Shown: positions 1 to 8,702, numbered from the stretch's first letter. The stretch is 64,000 nucleotides of DNA from Nocardioides zeae (GCF_030818655.1 NZ_JAUTAN010000001.1:2108001-2172000); one strand, 5' to 3'. A program made the numbers and translations. Notes: generated from the sequence alone by a model not told the origin.

Positions 1-2312
1 AACGTCAGCACCTGGGCGACCGCGGGGTCGGCGTCGCCCTCGAGCGCACCGACGACCTCCGGCACGGCGGCCGGGTCCCAGTCCCGCTCCTCCAGGCCGA
101 GCACGAGGGCCCGGGCGCGCGTCTCGACGGCGTCCACCTCCGCGGTGCTCGGCTCCTTGCCGGCACCCGTCGGGAGGCCGAGGGCCGCCCGCAGACCCGG
201 TACGGCGCCCGCCTGGCCGCCCCACACCTGGGTGGCCCGCAGGATCGCCAGCACGAGGTTCACCCGCGCCTCGCCCTCGGGGGCACCACCGAGCACGTGG
301 AGGCCGTCGCGGATCTGGGCGTCCTTGACCTCGCAGAGCCAGCCGTCGACGTGGAGCAGGAAGTCGTCGAAGTCGTCGTCCTCGGGACGCTCGTCGAGCC
401 CGAGGTCGCGGTGCATCTGGGCGGCTTGCATGAGGGTCCAGATCTCGCCCCGGATCGCGGGCAGCTTGCCCGGGTCCATCGCGGCGATGTTGCCGTACTC
501 GTCAAGCAGCTGCTCGAGCCGCGCGATGTCGCCGTACGCCTCGGCCCGGGCCATCGGCGGCACGAGGTGGTCGACGATCGTCGCGTGGGCACGGCGCTTC
601 GCCTGCGCGCCCTCGCCCGGGTCGTTGACGAGGAACGGGTAGATCAGCGGCAGGTCGCCCGCCACCGCGTCGGTCGCGCAGTCGGCGGACAGCGCGGCGT
701 TCTTGCCGGGCAGCCACTCCATCGAGCCGTGCTTGCCGAGGTGGACGACCGCGTGCGCCCCGAAGCCGCCGTCGGCCTGGGGGGCCGCGATCCAGCGGTA
801 CGCCGCCAGGTAGTGGTGGCTCGGCGCCATCTCCGGGTCGTGGTAGATCGCCACCGGGTTCTCCCCGAACCCGCGGGGCGGCTGGATCATCAGCACGACG
901 TTGCCGGCGCGCAGGGTGGCGAGCACGACGTGGCCGTCGTCGTTCACGAAGAGCTTGCCGGGCGCCGGGCCCCACGCCTGCTCGATCTCCTCGCGGAGCG
1001 TCGGGGTCAGGTCGGCGGTCCACGCGGCGTACTGCTCCGGCGTGATCCGCACGTGCGCGTCCGTCAGGTCCGCGTTGGTCAGCCACTCCTCGTCCTGGCC
1101 GCCGGCCGCGATGAGGGCGTGGATGAGCGCGTCGCCCGCCGCCGTCTCGTCGGGCAGGTCGAGCAGGCGGGTGATCTCGCCGTCCGCGGGACCCAGGTCG
1201 TAGCCCTCGGCGCGGAGCGCGCGCAGCAGCCGGATGGCCGACACCGGGGTGTCGAGGCCGACGGCGTTGCCGATGCGGGAGTGCTTGGTCGGGTACGCCG
1301 AGAGCATGAGCACCAACCGCTTCTCGGCGGCCTCGGTGCGGCCGAGACGCGCGTGGGCGGTCGCGATGCCGGCGACACGGCGGCAGCGCTCGGCGTCCGC
1401 GACGTACCGCGGCAGCCCGTCCTCGTCGACCTCCTTGAACGAGAACGGCGCCGTGATGATGCGGCCGTCGAACTCCGGGATCGCGATCTGCGTGGCGGAG
1501 TCGAGCGGGGTCACGCCGTCGTCGGACGCCTCCCACTCGGCGCGGCTGCTCGTGAGCGCGAGCGCCTGGAGCACCGGGATGTCGAGCGCGGCGATCCGCT
1601 CGACGTCCCACGACTCGTCGGCCCCGCCCGCGCTCGCGCCGGCCGGCGTGGAGCCGCCCGCCGCGAGGACGGTGACGATGAGGGCGTCGAGGGAGCCGAG
1701 CGCGTCGTAGAGCGCGTCGGGGGCCGTGCGCAGCGACGAGGAGAAGACCGGCAGGCCGACCCCGCCCGCCGCGTCGACCGCGTCGGCGAGGTCGTGCACG
1801 AAGGCGGTGTTCCCCGAGGCGTGGTGGGCGCGGTAGTAGAGGATCCCGACCCGCGGACCGTCCGGCGTGGGGGTCGCGTGCGGGCGCTCCGCCCAGCCCC
1901 AGGCGGGCAGCACGACCGGCGGCTCGAAGCCCTCACCCGTGAGGAGCACGGTGTCGGAGAGGAACGCGTGGAGCTGCGCGAGGTTCTCGGGGCCGCCCTC
2001 GGCGAGGTAGCGGTGGGCCTCGGCCGCCACGCCCACGGGCACCGTCGAGCGCTCCATCAGCGCGGCGTTGGGCACCTGCTCGCCGCCCAGCACGACGGTC
2101 GGCACCCCGGTGCCGACGACGCGGCGGAAGCCGCTGCAGAGGTCGTCGGGCCCGCCGAGGATGCGGGCCACGACGAGGTCGGCGGCGGCCAGCTCGGCGC
2201 CCATGCCCTCGTGGGCGGGGCGCGAGGGGTTGGCGACGACGAAGTCGACGCCGCTGGCGCGGGCCGAGAGCAGGTCGGTGTCGGACGTGGAGACGAGCGC
2301 GATACGCGGCAC
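1..2312 (-). CDS. cobN: Cobaltochelatase large subunit CobN (C-terminus cut by window edge)
   Basis: Large subunit of the aerobic ATP-dependent cobaltochelatase, which inserts cobalt into hydrogenobyrinic acid a,c-diamide. About 770 residues are visible; the family is usually near 1200, so the C-terminal third lies beyond base 1. Near residue 520 it carries the CobN/BchH/ChlH signature HLGKHGSMEWLPGK. The N-terminus (PRIALVSTSDTDLLSAR) is typical of actinobacterial CobN. The GTG at 2310-2312 is chosen as start because a GAGGAGG Shine-Dalgarno sequence lies just upstream. A cobalamin riboswitch occupies its leader, so B12 should repress it. Its AAA+/VWA partner is probably the fused ChlI/ChlD protein at 25962-28085. 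Identity is seen directly; the partner is an inference. Confidence 0.96.
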   Translation of the reverse strand, partial: MPRIALVSTSDTDLLSARASGVDFVVANPSRPAHEGMGAELAAADLVVARILGGPDDLCSGFRRVVGTGVPTVVLGGEQVPNAALMERSTVPVGVAAEAHRYLAEGGPENLAQLHAFLSDTVLLTGEGFEPPVVLPAWGWAERPHATPTPDGPRVGILYYRAHHASGNTAFVHDLADAVDAAGGVGLPVFSSSLRTAPDALYDALGSLDALIVTVLAAGGSTPAGASAGGADESWDVERIAALDIPVLQALALTSSRAEWEASDDGVTPLDSATQIAIPEFDGRIITAPFSFKEVDEDGLPRYVADAERCRRVAGIATAHARLGRTEAAEKRLVLMLSAYPTKHSRIGNAVGLDTPVSAIRLLRALRAEGYDLGPADGEITRLLDLPDETAAGDALIHALIAAGGQDEEWLTNADLTDAHVRITPEQYAAWTADLTPTLREEIEQAWGPAPGKLFVNDDGHVVLATLRAGNVVLMIQPPRGFGENPVAIYHDPEMAPSHHYLAAYRWIAAPQADGGFGAHAVVHLGKHGSMEWLPGKNAALSADCATDAVAGDLPLIYPFLVNDPGEGAQAKRRAHATIVDHLVPPMARAEAYGDIARLEQLLDEYGNIAAMDPGKLPAIRGEIWTLMQAAQMHRDLGLDERPEDDDFDDFLLHVDGWLCEVKDAQIRDGLHVLGGAPEGEARVNLVLAILRATQVWGGQAGAVPGLRAALGLPTGAGKEPSTAEVDAVETRARALVLGLEERDWDPAAVPEVVGALEGDADPAVAQVLT

Positions 2313-2335
2313 GGCGGAGCTCCTCCTCGGGGTTC

Positions 2336-2462
2336 TCGCCCCGTCGGATCGGACCGCCGTCGGTCAGTGTCTGGCTGGACGCCGCACGTCGCGACGTCGT
2401 TCACAGTGGCGGAACCGCCCCGGAGTCGCACCGGGTTCCTGGGTCCGTCGGCGGAAGGTCGG
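2336..2462 (-). promoter_or_regulatory. Cobalamin riboswitch in the cobN leader
   Basis: Read on the minus strand, the leader holds GGAACCCGGTGCGACTCCGG (2423-2442), then GGTTCCGCCACTGTGA and, further on, a GCCAGACACTGACC block. These are the conserved core and 3' elements of the B12 riboswitch. It ends about 25 bases before the cobN GTG, so control could be by hiding the ribosome binding site. The divergent phosphofructokinase promoter must lie in or beside this 200-base gap. Confidence 0.93.
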
Positions 2463-2516
2463 GGGCAGCCTAGGCCACCGTGCCGGAAGGCTCGCCGCCC
2501 GATAGGGTCACGACCC

Positions 2517-3842
2517 GTGGTGACCCTCGCCGACCTGCAGGTCAAGACCCTCGGTGCGCCGAGGTTCGACTCCCCGCTCGCCTCGTACGTCGAGGGCCGG
2601 GCGACGAACCAGTACTACGTGGCCGAGAGCGACCGGATCCTCATGGACGACACGGTCGAGCTCGTGCAGGGCCGCGACGTGCCGTGGGAGGAGATCGCGA
2701 CCTTCGAGGCCGGCGGTCCCCGCGCCCGGCTGTTCTTCCCGCCGCGCACGACCCGTGCCGCGATCGTCACCTGCGGCGGTCTCTGCCCCGGGCTCAACAA
2801 CGTCATCCGGGCGGTCGTGCGGGCGCTCGACGACCACTACGGCGTGCCCGAGGTGCTCGGCTTCCGCAACGGCTACGCGGGCCTCGACCCCGAGTCCGGC
2901 CTCGAGCCGGTCGTGTTCACCCGCGAGTCCGTCGCCGACATCCACGAGCGCGGCGGCACCGTCCTCGGCTCCTCGCGCGGCGCCCGCGACCCCGGTGTCA
3001 TGGTGGACACCCTCGTGCGCCACGACATCGACATCCTCTTCGTGGTCGGCGGCGACGGCTCCATGCGCGGCGCCCACGTCATCCACGAGGAGATCGAGCG
3101 CCGCGGGCTCGAGATCGCGGTGGTGGGCGTGCCGAAGACCATCGACAACGACATCCCGCACATCGGCCAGAGCTTCGGCTTCCAGACCGCGTTCGCCAAG
3201 GCGGCCGAGTCGATCACCGCCGCGAAGGTCGAGGCGCAGGCGGCGGTCAACGGCGTCAGCATCGTCAAGACGATGGGGCGCCACGCCGGCTTCATCGCCT
3301 GCTACTCGGCTCTCGCCGCCCAGACGGCCAGCTTCGTGCTCATCCCCGAGGTGCCGTTCGCGATGGACGGCCCCAACGGCCTGCTCGCGCACCTGCGGCG
3401 CCGCGTGGCGGACCGCGGGTACGCCGTCATCGTGGTCGCGGAGGGCGCCGCCCAGGAGCTGCTGGCCGAGGCGGCCGGCGGCGCGACCGACGCCTCGGGC
3501 AACGCCGTGCTCGTCGACCCGGCGCGCTACGTGCTCGAGCGCATCCGCGCCGACTACGCGGAGCGCGACGAGGTGGTCACCCTGCGCTACTTCGACCCCG
3601 GCTACACGATCCGCTCCGTGCCGGCCGACCCCGCCGACGCCGTCTACTGCGCGCGGCTGGCCCAGACCGCCGTGCACGCCGCCATGTCGGGACGCACCGA
3701 CATGGTCGTCGGACGCCGCCGCCACCGCTTCGTGAACGTGCCGATCCCGGCCGTCACGAAGCGCGCCCACAACGTCTCCCCCGACGGCGACCTGTGGCTC
3801 AGCGTGCTGGAGTCGACGGCCCAGCCGCTGTCGATGACCTGA
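2517..3842 (+). CDS. pfk: 6-phosphofructokinase (ATP-type signature)
   Basis: Phosphorylates fructose 6-phosphate to fructose 1,6-bisphosphate in glycolysis; cytosolic. Seen in the sequence: the nucleotide-binding GGLCPGLNNV near residue 85, GGDGSMRGAH (the second Gly favours ATP over pyrophosphate as donor), catalytic PKTIDNDI and MGRHAGFIA. The Lys of PKTIDND is typical of the long TP0108/plant-like clade that is ATP-dependent despite resembling pyrophosphate enzymes. About 441 residues, longer than the 320 of E. coli PfkA and normal for this clade. Two adjacent GTG codons (2517, 2520) could both start it; no strong ribosome binding site decides. It is divergent from cobN and its 3' end overlaps the convergent gene at 3799-4557 by 44 bases. 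No link to cobalamin is evident. Confidence 0.93.
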   Translation: MVTLADLQVKTLGAPRFDSPLASYVEGRATNQYYVAESDRILMDDTVELVQGRDVPWEEIATFEAGGPRARLFFPPRTTRAAIVTCGGLCPGLNNVIRAVVRALDDHYGVPEVLGFRNGYAGLDPESGLEPVVFTRESVADIHERGGTVLGSSRGARDPGVMVDTLVRHDIDILFVVGGDGSMRGAHVIHEEIERRGLEIAVVGVPKTIDNDIPHIGQSFGFQTAFAKAAESITAAKVEAQAAVNGVSIVKTMGRHAGFIACYSALAAQTASFVLIPEVPFAMDGPNGLLAHLRRRVADRGYAVIVVAEGAAQELLAEAAGGATDASGNAVLVDPARYVLERIRADYAERDEVVTLRYFDPGYTIRSVPADPADAVYCARLAQTAVHAAMSGRTDMVVGRRRHRFVNVPIPAVTKRAHNVSPDGDLWLSVLESTAQPLSMT

Positions 3843-4557
3843 CCCGCGGCAGCCGCAGGCGGTCCACCGGACGGTCGGCGAGCAGGTGCTCCGCGACCAG
3901 CTCCGGTACGTCGTCGGGCTGGACCGCGCCGTACCAGACGTCGTCGGGCTGGACCGTCACCAGCGGCGCCTGGTTGCAGGGGAACTGGCACGCCGTGCCC
4001 GTGACGAGGACCGTGTCGTCCCCGATGCCCTCGCGCTTGAGGTGGCCCGACAGCACCTCGGCGAGCCGGTCGGCGCCGCGCGCGCTGCAGCGCGGTCCCC
4101 GGCAGACGAGCACGTGGTGGCGGTGGGTGGGCACGTCCTCCCAGGCGTCGGAGGTCAGGCCCGCCTCGTTGCCGTGGATCGGGCGGGTGACGTCGAGCGG
4201 ACCGCGCTCGAGGTCGGACTCGTCCCGCACCAGCGTCGTCGCGACCGCCACCTCCGGGCGGTGCTCGCCGGCCTCGCCCCGCTCGCGCCACCAGTGGGCG
4301 GCGACGCGGCGCAGCCAGGAGTTCGCCGGCGCCAGCGTGCCGAGGCTCGCACCGAGCAGCACGACCCGGGTGGCGCCGGCGTCCGCCAGCCGGGTCAGCG
4401 CGGCCGACAGCGACGGGTCGCCCACCTGGAGGTGCGCCACCTCCGCTCCCAGCGCGGCGGCGATCGCCCCCATCCGGTCCGGTGCGGCGGCCTCGCGGGC
4501 CGACATGCCGACGAGCAGGACCGGGTCGGTCGTCGGTCCGGCCTGAGGTGCGGTCAT
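3799..4557 (-). CDS. CbiX-like domain fused to thioredoxin-like [2Fe-2S] ferredoxin
   Basis: 252 residues. The first 110 resemble CbiX/SirB chelatases (VLLVGMSAREAAAPDRM, then DPSLSAALTRLADAGATRVV). However, the family's GHGSR motif reads GMSAR, so the metal-binding His is missing and chelatase activity is doubtful. The C-terminal half has the four-Cys pattern CRGPRC near residue 150 and CQFPCN near 190, typical of thioredoxin-like [2Fe-2S] ferredoxins. It starts in an ATGA overlap with the ABC ATPase gene, so it is the last gene of the btuFCD-like operon and comes under its riboswitch. A role as electron donor for a corrinoid step, such as Co(II) reduction, is inferred. A real chelatase is less likely because of the lost His. 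Confidence 0.8.
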   Translation of the reverse strand: MTAPQAGPTTDPVLLVGMSAREAAAPDRMGAIAAALGAEVAHLQVGDPSLSAALTRLADAGATRVVLLGASLGTLAPANSWLRRVAAHWWRERGEAGEHRPEVAVATTLVRDESDLERGPLDVTRPIHGNEAGLTSDAWEDVPTHRHHVLVCRGPRCSARGADRLAEVLSGHLKREGIGDDTVLVTGTACQFPCNQAPLVTVQPDDVWYGAVQPDDVPELVAEHLLADRPVDRLRLPRVRSSTAAGPSTPAR

Positions 4558-5333
4558 CGTGGGCTCTCCTGGGGGTCGACGACGAGGTGCCAGCGTCCCG
4601 TGACCGGGTGCTGGAGCCGCACGGCGGCCACGCCGAAGACGTCGGCGAGCAGGGCGGGAGTGAGGACGTCCGCGGCCGGAGCCGGCGCCGACACGGTGCC
4701 GGCGTCCACGACGGCCACGTCGTCGAAGTAGCGACCGGCGAGGTCGAGGTCGTGGATCGCGGCCACCACCGTGACCCCCAGGTCGCGCACCGCGGCGAGC
4801 AGCTCGTGCTGGTGGCGCAGGTCGAGGTGGTTGGTCGGCTCGTCGAGGAGGAGCACGTCCGCCTCCTGGGCCAGGGCGCGCGCGACGAGCACCCGGCGCA
4901 GCTCGCCACCCGACAGGTGGTCGACGGCCCGCCCGGCGAGGTGACCGAGCCCGAGGCGCTCGAGCGCCGCGTCCGCGTGCCCGTCCCCGTCGTCGGAGCG
5001 CCACGGCGAGCGGTGCGGCAACCGGCGGAGCGCGACGAGCTCGCGCACCTGCAGGTCCGCCGGGGGCAGCTCGTGCTGGGCGACGACGGCCAGCCGCCGG
5101 GCACGCTCCCGGGCGGGTACGGCGCGCAGCGGTCGCCCGTCGAGCTCGACGACCCCCGCGTGCGGCACGTCCAGCCCGGCGAGCACGCGCAGCAGCGTCG
5201 ACTTGCCCGCACCGTTGGGGCCCACGAGCGCGAGGCTGCCGCCGCGGCGTACCGGCAGGTGGACGTCGGTCAGGACGGGGCGTCGTCCCCGCCCGCACGC
5301 GATGCCGCGGGCCGCCAGGACGGGGGCGTTCAC
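4554..5333 (-). CDS. btuD: Corrinoid-type ABC transporter ATP-binding protein (BtuD/FecE-like)
   Basis: Cytosolic ATPase powering the FecCD-type importer encoded upstream. Walker A GPNGAGKST near residue 38, ABC signature LSGGELRR, Walker B VLLLDEP with the NHLD D-loop, and the H-loop AAIHDLDLA are all present in 259 residues. The GTG at 5331-5333 overlaps the permease stop as GTGA, and the stop overlaps the next start as ATGA, so translation is coupled. The class transports B12, haem or ferric siderophores. The upstream cobalamin riboswitch makes cobalamin or cobinamide the likely substrate. Confidence 0.93.
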   Translation of the reverse strand: MNAPVLAARGIACGRGRRPVLTDVHLPVRRGGSLALVGPNGAGKSTLLRVLAGLDVPHAGVVELDGRPLRAVPARERARRLAVVAQHELPPADLQVRELVALRRLPHRSPWRSDDGDGHADAALERLGLGHLAGRAVDHLSGGELRRVLVARALAQEADVLLLDEPTNHLDLRHQHELLAAVRDLGVTVVAAIHDLDLAGRYFDDVAVVDAGTVSAPAPAADVLTPALLADVFGVAAVRLQHPVTGRWHLVVDPQESPR

Positions 5334-6385
5334 GACTCGCCCCCGAACCGGTAGCGACGACGCCCGAGCAGGAGCAGGAAGACGGGCGCCCCCACGATGC
5401 CGGTCACCACGCCCAGCGGGATCTCCTGCGGGGGCGCCAGCACGCGCGCGGCCACGTCGACCCAGACGAGGAACAGGGCCCCGAGCACGGCGGCGACCGG
5501 CAGCACCCTCCCGTGCAGGGGGCCGACGAGCATGCGGGCGAGGTGCGGCACCACGAGCCCCACGAAGCCGATCCCCCCGGCGACCGCGACCGTCACCCCG
5601 ACCAGGAGGGCCTGCAGGACGAAGAGCACCACGCGGAGCCGGCGTACCGGCACCCCGAGCGCACGGGCGACGTCCGCCCCGGCGAGCAACCCGTCGAGCC
5701 AGCCGCGCACGGCCACGAGGACGACGACGGCCAGGACGAGCGCGACCGCCGGGAGCAGCAGCTGGTCCCACGCCGCCCGCGCCAGCGAGCCGAGCAGCCA
5801 GAACAGCACGCCCTGCGCGACCTGCGGCTCGTCGCTGCGGAACACCAGGTAGCTCGCCGTCGCGGAGAACGCGGACGCCAGCACCGTGCCGGTCAGCACG
5901 AGCCGGAGCGGGGTCAGCCCGCCCTGGGCGAGCGTGACCCCGAAGACCACGACGGCGGCGAGCACCGCGCCGGTCATCGCGCCCGCGGTGAGCGCCCACG
6001 TGCCCAGCACGCTGAGGACGCCGAGGGTGAGCACGGCGGTCGCCCCGACGCTCGCCCCGGCGGAGACACCCAGGAGGTAGGGGTCGGCCAGCGGGTTGCG
6101 CACGAGGGTCTGCACCACCGTCCCGGCCACCGCCAGGGCGGCGCCGACGAGGGCGGCGAGCACCACCCGGGGCGCCCGGATGTTCCAGACGATCGTGTCC
6201 GCCGACGACGCGAGCGGCGCGCCGCCGAGCCGGGCCCGCCACACGTCCACCACCACGCCGAGGTCGAGGGTCGTCGTGCCCCACACCGTCGCGACCGGCA
6301 GGCTGACGAGCAGCGCCGCACCGGCGACGACCAGGAGCGGCCCGGTGGGGACACGGCGGGCGACCTCGGTCGCCGCGCCCGTCAC
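5330..6385 (-). CDS. btuC: FecCD-family ABC permease (BtuC-like)
   Basis: Integral membrane permease of 351 residues with about ten hydrophobic segments, the usual size for BtuC/FecCD. Recognisable family blocks are RAPRVVLAALVGAALAVAG, NPLADPYLLGVSAGAS and GFVGLVVPHLARMLVG; the last is the loop that contacts the ATPase. The GTG at 6383-6385 overlaps the stop of the binding protein as GTGA. Order and coupling (binding protein, permease, ATPase) are those of a complete importer. Corrinoid specificity is inferred from the riboswitch ahead of the operon. Confidence 0.93.
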   Translation of the reverse strand: MTGAATEVARRVPTGPLLVVAGAALLVSLPVATVWGTTTLDLGVVVDVWRARLGGAPLASSADTIVWNIRAPRVVLAALVGAALAVAGTVVQTLVRNPLADPYLLGVSAGASVGATAVLTLGVLSVLGTWALTAGAMTGAVLAAVVVFGVTLAQGGLTPLRLVLTGTVLASAFSATASYLVFRSDEPQVAQGVLFWLLGSLARAAWDQLLLPAVALVLAVVVLVAVRGWLDGLLAGADVARALGVPVRRLRVVLFVLQALLVGVTVAVAGGIGFVGLVVPHLARMLVGPLHGRVLPVAAVLGALFLVWVDVAARVLAPPQEIPLGVVTGIVGAPVFLLLLGRRRYRFGGES

Positions 6386-7485
6386 GGGAGGGCGTCGAGG
6401 TCGATCGTGCCCGTGATCCCGGAGTCGGGGAGCAGGCCGAGCCGCTCGAGGCCGGCCCGCAGCTGCTCCGCCGCCTCGACGTTGCCGTAGCCGCTCGTGA
6501 AGAGCGCCAGCGGAAGCACGATGATGCGGTCCTCCGCGACCGCGGCGGAACCGGCGAGCGCCGCCTGGTCCCGGATCGTCGCGATCTTCTGCTCGACCTC
6601 GTCGGCCGCGTCGCTGCGGTAGTCCATGACCACGATGACGTCGGGCTGGCGCTCGGCGACCGCCTCCCACGAGGCACGGAACCACGTCGTGTCCTCGTCG
6701 TCGAAGACGTTGGTCGCGCCGGCTGCCTCGATGATCCCCTGGGGCGGGCCGTTGCGACCCGACGTGTAGAGGTCCGTCTCGCCGGAGTCGAAGAGCAGGA
6801 CGCTCGGCGGGGCGTCGCCGCGCGGGGCGTCGGCCAGGGCGGCGAGGCGCTCGTCGAGCTCCGCACGGGCCGCGGCGGCCTCGTCCTCGTTGCCGGTGAG
6901 CGCGCCGTAGTTCTCGAGGTCCGCGCGCACGGCGTCCCAGGGATCCATCGTGCCGAGGGCCGAGGAGGCGCCCGCCGCGGGGTCCTGCCGACAGGAGTCG
7001 GAGATGACGTAGGTCGGGATGCCGCGCTCCGCGGCGTCCTCGCGGGTGACACCGGACGAGCCCGAGAAGAGGCCCGAGTAGGACCCGACGAGCAGGTCGG
7101 GCTCCGCGCCCACGACCGCCTCCATCGAGATCGGGCTGACCAGCCGCGGCACGTCGCCGACCTCGACGTCGAAGAGGGCGTCCATGAGCGCGTCGTTGCC
7201 GGCGCTGAGCGACATCGCCGCTATCCGGTCGATCGCTCCGACGCGGAGGAGGGTCCCGACGTTGGCGGAGTTGCTCGTCGCCACGATCCGCTCGACGGGC
7301 GCGTCGTAGGACGCCTCCTCGCCGCAGTTCTCCAGGGTCACCGAGCCGGACGCGTCCTCGGCCTCCGAGGCCGCGCACCCGGTGAGGACGAGCGGGGCGG
7401 CGACGAGGGTCGCGACGAGCGCCGGCAGGGCGCGGGTGGGCAGGGTGCGGGTGGGCAGGGTGCGGGCAGGGGTGGGCATGGCCAT
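6382..7485 (-). CDS. btuF: Lipoprotein substrate-binding protein of the corrinoid ABC importer (BtuF-like)
   Basis: Exported solute-binding lipoprotein of 367 residues. The lipobox LVLTGC puts the lipidated Cys near residue 37. The body shows the PeriBP/FepB-type pattern ERIVATSNSANVGTLLRVGA, EPDLLVGSYSG and QPDVIVVMDYRS. The signal region contains an in-frame 15-bp tandem repeat that duplicates the peptide RTLPT, an unusual extension before the hydrophobic core. First gene of an operon with a cobalamin riboswitch in its leader, so B12 should repress it. A siderophore or haem substrate remains possible from the fold alone. Confidence 0.9.
   Translation of the reverse strand: MAMPTPARTLPTRTLPTRALPALVATLVAAPLVLTGCAASEAEDASGSVTLENCGEEASYDAPVERIVATSNSANVGTLLRVGAIDRIAAMSLSAGNDALMDALFDVEVGDVPRLVSPISMEAVVGAEPDLLVGSYSGLFSGSSGVTREDAAERGIPTYVISDSCRQDPAAGASSALGTMDPWDAVRADLENYGALTGNEDEAAAARAELDERLAALADAPRGDAPPSVLLFDSGETDLYTSGRNGPPQGIIEAAGATNVFDDEDTTWFRASWEAVAERQPDVIVVMDYRSDAADEVEQKIATIRDQAALAGSAAVAEDRIIVLPLALFTSGYGNVEAAEQLRAGLERLGLLPDSGITGTIDLDALP
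7426..7470. repeat. 15-bp tandem repeat inside the btuF signal peptide
   Basis: Three consecutive 15-base units (CAGGGYGCGGGTGGG type, the last slightly diverged) encode repeated Arg-Thr-Leu-Pro-Thr steps before the signal-peptide core. Copy number could vary by slippage without breaking the frame. Confidence 0.75.
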
Positions 7486-7559
7486 CCTTCGTGTCGTGGC
7501 TCGGTCGCGGAGCCAGGAGGACAGGTGACGCGACGGCCCGCTCGGAACGCGGACGCCGC

Positions 7560-7710
7560 GGCCAGCAGGTCTTCGGACTCGGGCTCGTCCGGACGGGACG
7601 CCTTCCCAGGCCGGGGCCCAGTGGCGCGTGTCCCGCCCGTCACCCTCACCGCTGCGCGTCAGTCCCGGATTCGCACCGGGTTCCCTGGCTCTGCGTGAGC
7701 ACGACTGGCG
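7560..7710 (-). promoter_or_regulatory. Cobalamin riboswitch in the btuFCD leader
   Basis: On the minus strand: GGGAACCCGGTGCGAATCCG, GGGACTGACGCGCAGCGGTGA, a GGGAAGGCG block and the 3' box AGTCCGAAGACCTGC. These are standard B12 riboswitch elements. It fills most of the 305-base gap between btuF and bluB; the remaining 80 bases (7711-7790) must hold both divergent promoters. It is nearly the same sequence, inverted, as the riboswitch at 8478-8634. Confidence 0.94.
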
Positions 7711-7790
7711 CTCCGGAACCTAGCAGCACGCGGCCGTCGTGGGTCGTGTGGCGTACGTCGCACGACGGCCAGCGGCTAGCCTCGCCCGCC

Positions 7791-8468
7791 GTGACGCCCT
7801 CGGACCCCACCCCCGCACCGGCGCCGGTCTCGCCCCACGCCTTCACCGCCGACGAGCGTGCGGCGGTCTACCGCGTCATCGGCGAGCGGCGCGACATGCG
7901 CCGGTTCCTGCCCGGGGCGACGGTGCCCGCCGAGGTGCTCGCCCGCCTCCTGGCCGCCGCGCACGCCGGGCCGAGCGTCGGTCTCATGCAGCCGTGGCGC
8001 TTCGTGCGCATCACCTCGCCGGAGCTGCGGAGCGGCATCCACGCCCTCGTGGACGAGGAGCGCCGCGCCACCGCCGCGGCCCTGGACGAGCGCGCGGCGG
8101 AGTTCCTGCGGCTCAAGGTCGAGGGGATCCGGGAGTGCGCGGAGCTGCTCGTCGTGGCGCTGCGCGAGGGCCGCGAGCCGCACGTGTTCGGCCGGCGCAC
8201 CATGCCCCACATGGACCTCGCGTCGGTCTCCTGCGCGATCCAGAACCTGTGGCTCGCCGCCCGCGCCGAGGGTCTCGGCATGGGGTGGGTCTCGCTGTTC
8301 GAGCCCGATGCCCTGGCGGAGCTGGTCGGCATGCCCGCCGGGGCCGAGCCGGTGGCGGTGCTGTGCCTCGGTCCGGTGCCCGCGTTCCCCGACCGGCCGG
8401 CCCTCGAGCTCGACGGGTGGACCATCGCGCGACCGCTCGCCGACTTCGTCACCGAGGACGGTTGGTAA
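7791..8468 (+). CDS. bluB: 5,6-dimethylbenzimidazole synthase BluB
   Basis: Flavin-destructase that converts reduced FMN and oxygen to dimethylbenzimidazole, the lower ligand of cobalamin. 225 residues, normal for BluB. Nitroreductase fold with the diagnostic RRDMRRFLPG near residue 30, AAHAGPSVGLMQPWRF near 60, and MDLASVSCAIQNLWLAARAEG with GMGWVSLF near 150-170. The GTG at 7791 lies before a short low-complexity Pro/Ala lead (TPAPAPVSP); starting at AFTADERAAV would remove that lead but no start codon is there. It has no riboswitch of its own, although riboswitches lie on both sides. Gives the organism its own lower ligand, which fits a full aerobic pathway. Confidence 0.95.
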   Translation: MTPSDPTPAPAPVSPHAFTADERAAVYRVIGERRDMRRFLPGATVPAEVLARLLAAAHAGPSVGLMQPWRFVRITSPELRSGIHALVDEERRATAAALDERAAEFLRLKVEGIRECAELLVVALREGREPHVFGRRTMPHMDLASVSCAIQNLWLAARAEGLGMGWVSLFEPDALAELVGMPAGAEPVAVLCLGPVPAFPDRPALELDGWTIARPLADFVTEDGW

Positions 8469-8477
8469 GGTCACCGC

Positions 8478-8634
8478 CGCCAGTCGACCCCCGCGAGGGG
8501 GCAGGGAACCCGGTGGGAGTCCGGGACTGACGCGCAGCGGTGTGGGCGACGGGCGGGGCACGCAGCCACTGGAGGGTCCTCCGGGAAGGCGCTCCGCTCG
8601 GACGACCCCGAGTCCGAAGACCTGCTGGCACCGG
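8478..8634 (+). promoter_or_regulatory. Cobalamin riboswitch in the cobGH-cobIJ leader
   Basis: Plus strand: GGGAACCCGGTGGGAGTCCG, GGGACTGACGCGCAGCGGTG, CCACTGG, GGGAAGGCG and the 3' box AGTCCGAAGACCTGCTGGCA. It fills the 234-base gap between bluB and the cobG-cobH fusion and should repress the fused methylation genes when B12 is plentiful. Homology with the inverted copy at 7560-7710 begins at CGCCAGTCG and continues through the 3' box. Confidence 0.94.
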
Positions 8635-8702
8635 GCGGCAGCCGCCACCCGGTCGAGGACGACGGGCTTCGCGCACGGGCCCGCTGACCAGCGAGGACCC
8701 GC

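Noticed and set aside
297-2516. Long open frame on the plus strand leading into phosphofructokinase
   Set aside because: It is antisense to cobN, whose protein shows clear motifs. The frame has low-complexity Arg/Val/Gly translation; the real kinase starts at 2517.
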